NCBI GenBank assembly: GCA_037318855.1
Contig: CP134874.1
Location: 2,356,598-2,420,597 of the forward strand
Length of the DNA: 64,000 bases
DNA from: Candidatus Sedimenticola sp. (ex Thyasira tokunagai)
Lineage (GTDB): Bacteria > Pseudomonadota > Gammaproteobacteria > Chromatiales > Chromatiaceae
Direction of reading: 5' to 3'
Shown: piece by piece, positions 56,672 through 64,000 of the stretch
Position numbering within the stretch: position 1 is the first letter of the stretch
Layout of the letters: every line of letters begins with the position of its first letter
Made by a program: the position numbers and the translations under genes
Notes under the pieces: model-generated
What the model was told of the DNA's origin: nothing
The model's input: the letters and a program-made list of their open reading frames with translations, nothing else
Databases searched by the model: none

Positions 56672-59449
56672 TTAGCGTTTCCTATTTTCACTTCTTGTTC
56701 TGAATACCCACTTTTCTGCTTCAACCAGAAACAGCACTGATGAAGCGGTCGCAATTATTACCAGCCAGGTGGAGAAGGTGATCGCGGCGGTGCCAAACAG
56801 TTTCTGAAATGGAGGTAAATAGGTAAAGCCCAGCTGAAACAGAATAAGCAGGCCGATGGCGATGAGTGCATAACGGTTACCGAAAAGGCCTGTTCTATTG
56901 AGTACGGGAGCGGTGATAGAACGTGAGTTGAAAAGGTAGAAAATCTCGAACATAACCAGGGTATTTACTGCAATCGTGCGGGCATGTTCGATCGATCCAC
57001 CCTGACCCGTATCCCAGAGATAGAGGCCAAAGGTACCTATCATCAGAATTACTGAGACAAATCCAATTCGCCAGATCAGCAACATCGACAGGATTGACTC
57101 TGTGGGGTTCCGAGGCGGTCGCTGCATTACGTTGCTCTCTGCCGGTTCAAAGGCCAAGGCCAGGGCCAGAGTTACCGCCGTAATCATATTCACCCACAGG
57201 ATCTGTGCCGGGGTCAGCGGTAACTCGTGGAATCCGAGGGCGATGGCGGCAATGATTATCAGTGCCTCACCACCATTGGTTGGAAGAATAAACAGAATCG
57301 ATTTTCTCAAGTTATCGTAGACGGTGCGGCCCTCTTCGACAGCGTATGAAATAGAGGCGAAATTATCATCAGCAAGCACCATCTCAGAAGCTTCCTTGGC
57401 CGCCTCTGTGCCCATCTGTCCCATGGCGGTACCGACATCCGCACGCTTCAGCGCTGGAGCGTCATTGACTCCGTCACCGGTCATGGCGACGATAGCACCC
57501 TCGGACTGCAGTAGTTCTACAAGACGCAGTTTATGCTCCGGGCTCACGCGGGCATAGACATCCACTTCCCTGACCTGTTGTCGCAGTTCATCATCACTTT
57601 CTGACTCAATCTCACGTCCCGTGAGGGCATGGCTGCTATTTAGCAGGTTGAGTTGTCGTGCGATGGCCATCGCTGTGGCTGCATGGTCGCCGGTGATCAT
57701 CTTCACCCGGATACCGGCGGCCTGGCATCGGCTGACTGCACTAATAGCCTCTTGGCGGGGCGGGTCGATCAGGCCAAAAAGTCCCAGCAGTGCAAGCTCG
57801 TCATCTATATCGGAGAAATCGAGTTCACTCTGACGCGTTTTCGCCGGTTTTACTGCCACCGCTAGAACCCGCTGTCCCTCTGCCGCCATACGCTCGATCT
57901 CGTTTTCCCAGTAGCCGGCATCGATCGCTTCGTAACTCTCACCATTAATCTGTCGGCCACACATTTCGATCACCCGTTCCGGTGCACCCTTAAGGAAAAT
58001 CCAGGCGGCACCCGTATGGCCGTGGTGGAGCGTGGCCATAAAACGGTGTTGTGACTCAAACGGGATCAAATCTGTTCTAGGGCATAGCTTCAACTCCTCT
58101 TCATGTTGCAGGCCCGCCTTATAGCCTGCGACCAGCAGTGCCCCCTCCATGGGGCTGCCGTGAAGCGTGAGAGAATCCTCATTGACTTCCAGCGATGCAT
58201 CGTTGCACAAGGTCGCCGCCTGTAGCAGATTCAGCAGTTGGGGGTGGTCATCGGGGGATATGTCAGCGTCGTCCAGTGAGAAATTGCCGTGAAGGTCATA
58301 ACCTGCACCTCCGACCAGAAAGCGGTGATTGGGGGTGATAATAGTGCGGACGGTCATCTCATTACAGGTCAGTGTGCCGGTTTTATCTGAACAGATGATC
58401 TCCACCGCCCCAAGTGTTTCGACGGCGGGAAGACGACGAATAATGGCATTACGCTTTGCCATTCGCTGCACACCGATAGCCAGGGTGATGGTCATGATTG
58501 CAGGCAGCCCTTCGGGTATAGCCGCCACCGCCAACCCAACAGCTGCTATGAACATTTCGGATGCGGCATAGTCTCTTATGGCTATACCGAATAGAAAGGT
58601 CAGCCCGGCAAGAAACAGTATCGCTATTGTTAACAGGCGGCTGAATTGATCCATCTGTCGCAGCATCGGCGTGGTGATTTTTTCGACATGCGCGACCAGA
58701 GTGCTGATGCACCCTATCTCGGTGAGACCGCCGGTAGCCACAACTACTCCTGTGCCTTGCCCATAGGTGACCAGAGTACCTGAGTAGGCCATGCAGATAC
58801 GGTCGCCAAGCACGGCATCATTGGCCACAGGCAGCGTACTCTTTTCTACAGCTACAGACTCTCCCGTCAATATCGCCTCCTGAATCTGGAGGTTCTTTAA
58901 CTGAAACAGGCGTAAGTCCGCGGGCACCTTATCGCCTGACTGCAGTGCGACGATATCGCCGGGGACCAACTGATCGGCTGGTATCGTGATCCGGTGGCCA
59001 TTTCTGATTACCATGGCCTGGAGGGAGAGCATCTGTTTGATGGCTCTAAGGGCGTTCTCCGCTTTGCCCTCCTGAATAAAGCCTATCACCGCATTGATCA
59101 CGACCACCCCAAAGATGACGCCGGCATCCACAATGTGGCCAAGCATTACTGTGACGATACCGGCCCCGATAAGCACATAGATAAGCAGATTGTGAAACTG
59201 AAGAAGCAACCGCATCAGCGCACTGGGTGGTTTTATCTCCGGCAGCCGATTATAGCCATAGCGATCAAGGCGCTGCTGCACGTCGTCTGAGGTCAGCCCT
59301 TCCGAATTTGTATCGAGGTGAGAGAAGACCTTCTCTGATTCGAGGGTATGCCATGCGGGGAGTGATTCAGCATCGGGCAGTGCACCCTTGGTTGTGTTTC
59401 GCTCTTTTTTATCACTTTGAAACATGGCCCCTTGATGACCTCCATGCAA
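56672..59449 (-). CDS. P2A-type cation-transporting ATPase (Ca2+-ATPase-like)
   Basis: A 925-residue membrane P-type ATPase. The N-terminal cation-ATPase domain (WHTLESEKVFSHLDTNSEGLT) is followed by an actuator motif LTGES (~194-198) and the PEGLPA motif in helix M4 (312-317), as in SERCA/PacL-type pumps. The phosphorylation site is DKTGT (Asp355), and TGDGVNDAPALK sits in the hinge region. Four C-terminal helices complete the pump. PEGLPA and the overall order point to Ca2+ or Mn2+ export, but the ion is not proven. The first ATG (59449) has no binding site; an ATG at 59425, after AAGGGG, is a good alternative. Calcium matters for the RTX adhesin and LapG, but no genetic link is visible. 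Confidence 0.93.
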   Translation of the reverse strand: MHGGHQGAMFQSDKKERNTTKGALPDAESLPAWHTLESEKVFSHLDTNSEGLTSDDVQQRLDRYGYNRLPEIKPPSALMRLLLQFHNLLIYVLIGAGIVTVMLGHIVDAGVIFGVVVINAVIGFIQEGKAENALRAIKQMLSLQAMVIRNGHRITIPADQLVPGDIVALQSGDKVPADLRLFQLKNLQIQEAILTGESVAVEKSTLPVANDAVLGDRICMAYSGTLVTYGQGTGVVVATGGLTEIGCISTLVAHVEKITTPMLRQMDQFSRLLTIAILFLAGLTFLFGIAIRDYAASEMFIAAVGLAVAAIPEGLPAIMTITLAIGVQRMAKRNAIIRRLPAVETLGAVEIICSDKTGTLTCNEMTVRTIITPNHRFLVGGAGYDLHGNFSLDDADISPDDHPQLLNLLQAATLCNDASLEVNEDSLTLHGSPMEGALLVAGYKAGLQHEEELKLCPRTDLIPFESQHRFMATLHHGHTGAAWIFLKGAPERVIEMCGRQINGESYEAIDAGYWENEIERMAAEGQRVLAVAVKPAKTRQSELDFSDIDDELALLGLFGLIDPPRQEAISAVSRCQAAGIRVKMITGDHAATAMAIARQLNLLNSSHALTGREIESESDDELRQQVREVDVYARVSPEHKLRLVELLQSEGAIVAMTGDGVNDAPALKRADVGTAMGQMGTEAAKEASEMVLADDNFASISYAVEEGRTVYDNLRKSILFILPTNGGEALIIIAAIALGFHELPLTPAQILWVNMITAVTLALALAFEPAESNVMQRPPRNPTESILSMLLIWRIGFVSVILMIGTFGLYLWDTGQGGSIEHARTIAVNTLVMFEIFYLFNSRSITAPVLNRTGLFGNRYALIAIGLLILFQLGFTYLPPFQKLFGTAAITFSTWLVIIATASSVLFLVEAEKWVFRTRSENRKR

Positions 59450-59728
59450 TCTGATTTCAGCAGCTGCAAAAAATAGGAGTTTTGTGCGTACTCACCAGTA
59501 AGTTTAGACACTTTTTTGATGAATATCTTTTTACTGGAATCTTCCCCTAATATGTTCTATATTGGTTCTATTGTCGGATAGAGGTGCACCTGGAAAGCTA
59601 CTACGCAATAGATAGACTCAACAGATACTTAAATTTTGGAAAAGCTTAAAACTGAACCTGATTCCCTTCGTTACAGGTGGGCCGGATTGGTTTTAATGAG
59701 AGCTAATAAACTGATAAGTGAGGAAAAT

Positions 59729-60016
59729 ATGGCCGTCATACCCAAGTGGATGTGTGATCGGGATGAGAGTATGCATGATACAAAAAAAGAGGCAGATGCC
59801 CACGATAAGATGCTTGAACTGGCAGAACAGTTCACCCTGTTACTGGAAGAGCAGGTAAAAAGTATCGATGAGAAGGAGGCTGAGGAGTTCGGTTTGCTTC
59901 TTGCGCGCAACAAAGAGCAACTGATTCTGGCGTGTAAGGGGAAACCGGAGGTCTTGAATGAGCTGAGTCAAAGCGGGGGGGAGAATGTAACGCCGATAAA
60001 GGCTTCAGCTAAATAG
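59729..60016 (+). CDS. Small helical protein of unknown function
   Basis: A 95-residue soluble, mostly helical, acidic protein (MAVIPKWMCDRDESMHDTKKEADAHDKMLELAEQF...). I do not recognise a family. GAGG lies five bases before the ATG at 59729, the best start; the frame is open upstream to a TTG at 59636 but that part has no good site. The composition (E, K, L) resembles small conserved gammaproteobacterial proteins of the YebG/DUF type. It stands alone. Confidence 0.65.
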   Translation: MAVIPKWMCDRDESMHDTKKEADAHDKMLELAEQFTLLLEEQVKSIDEKEAEEFGLLLARNKEQLILACKGKPEVLNELSQSGGENVTPIKASAK

Positions 60017-60132
60017 TAAGTGGCTCAGTACTATCTTACTGTTCCACGCTTATGGTGCTCTGACTGCAGTTGATTCCAGGCAATGGTATAAAGCCGGCAT
60101 CATGCCATGTGGTAGAGAATGTGCAGCGTTCA

Positions 60133-60214
60133 TCGCGGCGAGGGCGCCGCTCCTACAAGGGAGGGGCACTGCCTTTCTGGATAAGTGCGTGTAGGAGCCC
60201 CGCCCTCGAGGCGA
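60133..60214. repeat. REP pair (REPIN-like inverted repeat)
   Basis: Two 25-base arms (60133-60157 and 60190-60214) ending in GCTCCTACA and starting TGTAGGAGC match as an inverted repeat at 21 of 25 positions, with a 32-base spacer. GTAGGAGC palindromes of this kind are the REP sequences spread by RAYT transposases in pseudomonads and relatives. It occupies the 332-base gap at 60017-60348, where I see no gene. Confidence 0.75.
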
Positions 60215-60348
60215 TAGGGCGGACACATTGTTCACTATCTGCGTTTTTTGCTTCTTGATTGTCTGCTTAGCACAGATACTAAATTGTAGGCCCACTACTC
60301 GCCATTGGTGAGTGATTTTCGCCTCAAACAGTTAAACCTTGCAGATTC

Positions 60349-61062
60349 CTAGTTTACTGCCTCAAGGTACACTGCTTTCTGCCTGTTGTAATCATCTACG
60401 ATCTGTTGAACCTGTTCAGCATCATATGGGCGTAATCCGCGGAGGGCCATCAGCTTTTCCCCTCGTCCTACTACTTCACCATCGGCGATGATGGTGAATT
60501 TTAGTGAGGCATTTCCCCTCTTGCCATTAACAGTAAGCTCGGAACCACTGAATTCCAGAGTGGGTTCCGAGATATCCAATCGATCAAGATCGATGGCCAT
60601 GCTCTCGTAGATGACCAGCGGACGTGCCGGGTTGATCATTACATTATTGTCGGCCATCAGGGTGACCAGGAGATCGGGAAAAGAGTGGCCTGAGAATTTC
60701 ACGTAGCTGCAGGTTAGATCACGAACCAGTTGTTTGTCCTCAGACAGCTCTCCTGAGTGTTCAACCTCAAGATAGCTTTTTTCCCCATCTGAGAGGGAGA
60801 AGCTACCAGCGTTTGATTGTGGCGGCTTAAGCTCGACACCATCGCCAACCATTCCTGAAAAGATAAAGCGCATATGTTGGCTCAAGCCATACTTTGCCAA
60901 CACAACAGAGAAGAGCAGATCGCCGGGCACACAGAAAAGCTTAGCATCGGTATTGTGGAGGGGGTTAAAGTCCTCCGCGACCTCTTTGGCGAACCGACTT
61001 GCCTGATCTCTTGAAAATCTAATATTATCATTAAGTTCTGTGAAGTAGTTATCAAGAAGCAT
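60349..61062 (-). CDS. DUF3581 family protein
   Basis: A 237-residue cytoplasmic protein with the family start NIRFSRDQASRFAKEVAEDFNPLHN...FCVPGDLLFSVVLAKYGLSQ and FSGMVGDGVEL. The FNPLH segment and the general pattern resemble the hot-dog fold of MaoC-like hydratases, so a lipid or acyl role is conceivable, but the family has no established function. The start is ATG 61062. Single-gene unit, divergent from the molybdopterin oxidoreductase. Confidence 0.85.
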   Translation of the reverse strand: MLLDNYFTELNDNIRFSRDQASRFAKEVAEDFNPLHNTDAKLFCVPGDLLFSVVLAKYGLSQHMRFIFSGMVGDGVELKPPQSNAGSFSLSDGEKSYLEVEHSGELSEDKQLVRDLTCSYVKFSGHSFPDLLVTLMADNNVMINPARPLVIYESMAIDLDRLDISEPTLEFSGSELTVNGKRGNASLKFTIIADGEVVGRGEKLMALRGLRPYDAEQVQQIVDDYNRQKAVYLEAVN

Positions 61063-61309
61063 TAAATGTATTCCATTTCAGGTGGTGTTATCCGGGGCGC
61101 TATCTTAACAGACAATGCCGGTAGCAGACAGGAGGGAGTACCCATTATTACCACCGAGCTAATTATCCGCCGGATCTGCTTCCAGTAAATTTTATTTGCA
61201 GGATAAAGGACTCTGTGTGAAATCCTTATCAATCCAAGTAGTTTTTTTCCGATGAAAGGAGCTAAACTTTCTGTGCAAATTTCCTACTTCCCAGCCTGTG
61301 AGTTGATCA

Positions 61310-63364
61310 ATGAATTTACCCCTTGCCTCTACTGTCTGTCCCCACGACTGCCCCTCCGCCTGTTCACTCGAAGTGGAGCAACTGGATGATAAGACGATAG
61401 GAAGAGTACATGGCGCCAAGGAGAACAGCTACACCGAGGGTGTTATCTGCTCAAAGGTGTCGAGATATGCAGAGCGGGTGCACCACCCTGACCGTTTGAC
61501 CCAGCCGTTACGACGTATCGGTGCCAAAGGGGAGGGCAAGTTTACCCCCATCTCCTGGGATGAGGCGTTGGATGAGGTTACGCATAATTTGAAACGAGTT
61601 GCTGAGACTGATGGCGCTGAGGCGGTCTGGCCCTACTATTATGCCGGCACAATGGGGCAACTGCAGCGTGACGGTATCAACCGCTTGCGTTATGCCATGG
61701 GGTATTCTCGTCAGAAAAAGACCATTTGCACCTCCATCGCCTACAGCGGCTGGAGTGCAGGGGTGGGAGCGGTCTGGGGAACTGATCCCCGTGATATGGC
61801 AAAGAGTGATTTGATTGTGATCTGGGGCTGCAACGCAGTGGCAACACAGATCAACGTAATGACCAAGGTGGCCCAGGCCAAAAAGAGCCGAGGGGCAAAG
61901 CTGGTTGTTATTGACCCCTATCGGACACCCACAGCAGAGAAGGCGGATCTTCATCTGATGCTCAAGCCGGGCACGGATGGCGCACTGGCCACCGCAGTTA
62001 TGCACCTGCTGTTTGCCGAGGGGTATGCGGATAGAGAGTACCTGGCAAAATATACTGATCTACCGGATTCGCTGGAGCCGCACCTGCAATCACGCACACC
62101 CGGGTGGGCCAGTGATATCACCGGGGTGAGTGAGGAGGATATTCAGCAGTTTGCCCGCCTATTTGGTGAGAACAAGCGGAGCTATATCCGGCTGGGAATA
62201 GGTTTTAGTCGCAGCCGTAACGGCGCACATAATGTGCATGCCGTCAGCTGCCTTCCCGCCATCACTGGTGCCTGGCAGCATGAAGGGGGAGGGGCGTTGC
62301 TGGGTACCAGCGGGCTGTTTCATCTGGATAAGGCGCTAATAGAAGGTTTGGATCGGTTTGATTCCACTGTACGTGAGCTGGATATGTCGCGTATAGGCTC
62401 GATACTTTGTGGCGACCAGCGTGATTTATCGGGCGGCCCCCCGGTTAACGCTCTGTTTATACAGAACTGCAACCCGATGACAGTAGCGCCTGATCACTCT
62501 ACTGTCCGCCACGGTTTCGAACGGGAGGATCTCTTTGTCTGTGTCCATGAGCAGTTTATGACTGAGACGGCGGCAATGGCCGATATCGTACTGCCCGCCA
62601 CCACATTTTTGGAGCATGACGACCTCTATCTCAGCTACGGCCAGGTACATATGCAGTTAGGCTGTCGTGTGATCGAACCTTTATCGGAGTGTCGTTCCAA
62701 TCATCAGGTTATCTGTGATTTGGCAAAACGGCTCGGTGCAGAGCACCCTGGCTTTTCCATGAGTGCCGAGGAACTGATAGATAGCTCACTGCAACAGTCG
62801 GGATATCCGGGATTCCAGAAACTACGGGAAGAGCGGTGGTTCGACTGCAGTAAAACTGAGCGTGAGATGAATTTTCTCGATGGCTTTGGTTGGCCGGATG
62901 GTCGGTTTCGTTTTCAACCCGACTGGAAGGCTCTTGGTGATGATAATAGCGACATGCCCGTGCTACCGGATCACTGGAATGCAATCGATCAGGCATCGGA
63001 AGAGTATCCATTCAGGCTGATTACACCAACGGCAAGATCTTTTCTCAACACCAGCTTTACCGAGACAGCGGAAGCGCGGGGGCGTGAGGTTGCTCCTAGG
63101 TTGTTGATTAATGCTGCTGATGCGACCGCTGCCGCCATCTCTGATGGAGAGCAGGTGCGGGTGGGTAGTCGACAGGGAGAGGTCAAGCTCGCAGCAAAAG
63201 TGATACAAGGCATTGGATTAGGAGTACTTGCCGTCGAAGGTATCTGGCCGGGGCGTGATTTTGACGGTGGCCTGGGGATTAATACCCTGACCAGCGCCGA
63301 ATCTGCGATGCCCGACGGTGGTGCGGTTTTTCACGACACATCGGTATGGGTGCGAAGATTGTAG
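61310..63364 (+). CDS. Molybdopterin oxidoreductase (formate dehydrogenase/BisC-like family)
   Basis: A 684-residue catalytic subunit of the DMSO-reductase superfamily. The N-terminal iron-sulfur motif CPHDCPSAC (Cys10, 14, 18, plus Cys47) binds a 4Fe-4S cluster. ISWDEALDEV, VIWGCNAVATQINVM and VIDPYRTPTAEKADLHLMLKPGTDGAL (cofactor binding) follow, and the C-terminal molydopterin dinucleotide-binding domain starts near FRLITPTARSFLNTSF. It has no twin-arginine signal, so it is cytoplasmic. No electron-transfer subunit is adjacent. The substrate is unknown; such single-subunit enzymes are often called formate dehydrogenase or anaerobic dehydrogenase without proof. Confidence 0.9.
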   Translation: MNLPLASTVCPHDCPSACSLEVEQLDDKTIGRVHGAKENSYTEGVICSKVSRYAERVHHPDRLTQPLRRIGAKGEGKFTPISWDEALDEVTHNLKRVAETDGAEAVWPYYYAGTMGQLQRDGINRLRYAMGYSRQKKTICTSIAYSGWSAGVGAVWGTDPRDMAKSDLIVIWGCNAVATQINVMTKVAQAKKSRGAKLVVIDPYRTPTAEKADLHLMLKPGTDGALATAVMHLLFAEGYADREYLAKYTDLPDSLEPHLQSRTPGWASDITGVSEEDIQQFARLFGENKRSYIRLGIGFSRSRNGAHNVHAVSCLPAITGAWQHEGGGALLGTSGLFHLDKALIEGLDRFDSTVRELDMSRIGSILCGDQRDLSGGPPVNALFIQNCNPMTVAPDHSTVRHGFEREDLFVCVHEQFMTETAAMADIVLPATTFLEHDDLYLSYGQVHMQLGCRVIEPLSECRSNHQVICDLAKRLGAEHPGFSMSAEELIDSSLQQSGYPGFQKLREERWFDCSKTEREMNFLDGFGWPDGRFRFQPDWKALGDDNSDMPVLPDHWNAIDQASEEYPFRLITPTARSFLNTSFTETAEARGREVAPRLLINAADATAAAISDGEQVRVGSRQGEVKLAAKVIQGIGLGVLAVEGIWPGRDFDGGLGINTLTSAESAMPDGGAVFHDTSVWVRRL

Positions 63365-63506
63365 CTCGGTAAAGACAGGAGTTTGGCGCTTTTTTCCCAT
63401 GCGATACCATGACCTATCGAGGCTCGATAAACCGCTCCACATAGTGCCACAGGACTTCCTGTATTACTCTTGAGCTGGTACTGCAGGAGTGTTCATCTTT
63501 TGAAAA

Positions 63507-64000
63507 TTAGCCGTGGCGCTGTTGTCGGTCGCTGTGGCTCTTTTTTTCGCTGGCGGCAGTGACGGTTGATGAGGCTGGTGTGAGAAAAGGGAGCCGGCCT
63601 TTTATTGCACAGCGCGAAAAATCTTTAGTCAGCGCCCCGGTCGCTGTCTCATTTGTGATATCCAGTTCACTTGTCATGCCTCTGTAGAGCAACTCAAAGA
63701 GTCGTTTTAGTGCAATCCGGTGTACCTGTTCCGTTGTACGAAAGAGCCAGTCACTGAGTTGCATAAAGCGTTTAAAGGGCGACTCACCCAGTATGGCAGG
63801 CAGACTCTTCTTGAAACGGCCGGAGTTGGCGATCATCTCCCAATAACGGGTGAAACGGGTCAGGCGCTGCATGGTAGCGAAGTCGATGCAGCTGCTCTGG
63901 AGTATGTCGTAGGGGGGATTGGGGTTGTAACGCATCCCATACGCATCGCTGTGGCGGATGATAGGGGTGCCTTTCAATCGTTTCAGAATCCCCAGCTGTA
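63507..64000 (-). CDS. C-terminal part of a B12-binding radical SAM protein (DUF4080 type), 5' end outside window
   Basis: The frame is open to the right edge (QLGILKRLKGTPIIRHSDAYGMRYNPNPPYDILQ...) and ends at 63507. The segment matches from memory the C-terminal DUF4080 part of cobalamin-binding radical SAM proteins, where NPNPPYDILQ and RFTRYWEMIANSGRF are typical. The radical SAM CxxxCxxC motif would lie outside the window. The last ~40 residues (Ser/Thr/Lys-rich) are not family-like. Confidence 0.72.
   Translation of the reverse strand, partial: QLGILKRLKGTPIIRHSDAYGMRYNPNPPYDILQSSCIDFATMQRLTRFTRYWEMIANSGRFKKSLPAILGESPFKRFMQLSDWLFRTTEQVHRIALKRLFELLYRGMTSELDITNETATGALTKDFSRCAIKGRLPFLTPASSTVTAASEKKSHSDRQQRHG

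Overview
The window looks like a gammaproteobacterial chromosome, probably an environmental lineage of the Chromatiales or sulfur-oxidiser type. Evidence: the conserved order pcnB-folK-panB-panC ... panD, a DUF3581 gene, a fused TVP38/FAD-oxidoreductase, a small protein usually mis-named 'tryptophan synthase beta like', a LapA/LapG-type adhesin system and 'GTAGGAGC' REP sequences. The genus is not determinable from what I can see.

Layout. 1-7 kb: a trypsin-like protease (cut by the window edge), pyruvate phosphate dikinase with an overlapping VOC gene, and a TVP38-FAD oxidoreductase fusion. 7.4-12.8 kb: a former operon of di-haem cytochrome c peroxidase and a membrane PAS-GGDEF-EAL protein. 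Both genes are broken by copies of the same ~286 bp non-coding element, between two decayed tRNA-Glu 3' ends. 13-26 kb: a biofilm adhesin module with a LapG-like protease, type I secretion ABC and HlyD proteins, a LuxR-type regulator, a 1691-residue LapA-like adhesin with two TAAG cleavage motifs, and a TolC protein. Two further copies of the element flank the adhesin-tolC segment. 27-48 kb: a signalling cluster containing a REC-REC-histidine kinase, a 2887-residue hybrid kinase with six periplasmic binding modules, an HD-GYP c-di-GMP phosphodiesterase, a third hybrid kinase, a frameshifted TRAP-type binding protein, a lone NMT1-like binding protein and a 1921-residue kinase with four binding modules. 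No transporter permease is present, so the binding proteins look dedicated to sensing. 48-50.8 kb: a small secreted protein, a nuclease-like protein, decayed HTH and toxin-antitoxin genes, and an intact tRNA-Glu(CTC) with its promoter and terminator. 51-64 kb: mostly housekeeping genes (pcnB, folK, panB, panC, panD), a Sel1/SPOR protein, a P-type Ca2+-like ATPase, DUF3581, a molybdopterin oxidoreductase and the end of a radical SAM gene.

How it fits together (inference). The 12.65-50.65 kb segment is bounded by same-orientation copies of a tRNA-Glu 3' end, its terminator and a short inverted repeat, so it may be a ~38 kb island beside pcnB. Its contents suggest a circuit in which multi-ligand sensor kinases and an HD-GYP phosphodiesterase set c-di-GMP, which in LapA systems decides whether LapG cuts the adhesin off the cell. 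LapD, the usual c-di-GMP reader, is not in the window.

The two most unusual things are the giant multi-binding-module kinases with orphan binding proteins, and the dispersed 286-287 bp structured element. The element inserts without target duplication, interrupts two neighbouring genes exactly at codon boundaries, and shows compensatory changes in a terminal hairpin.
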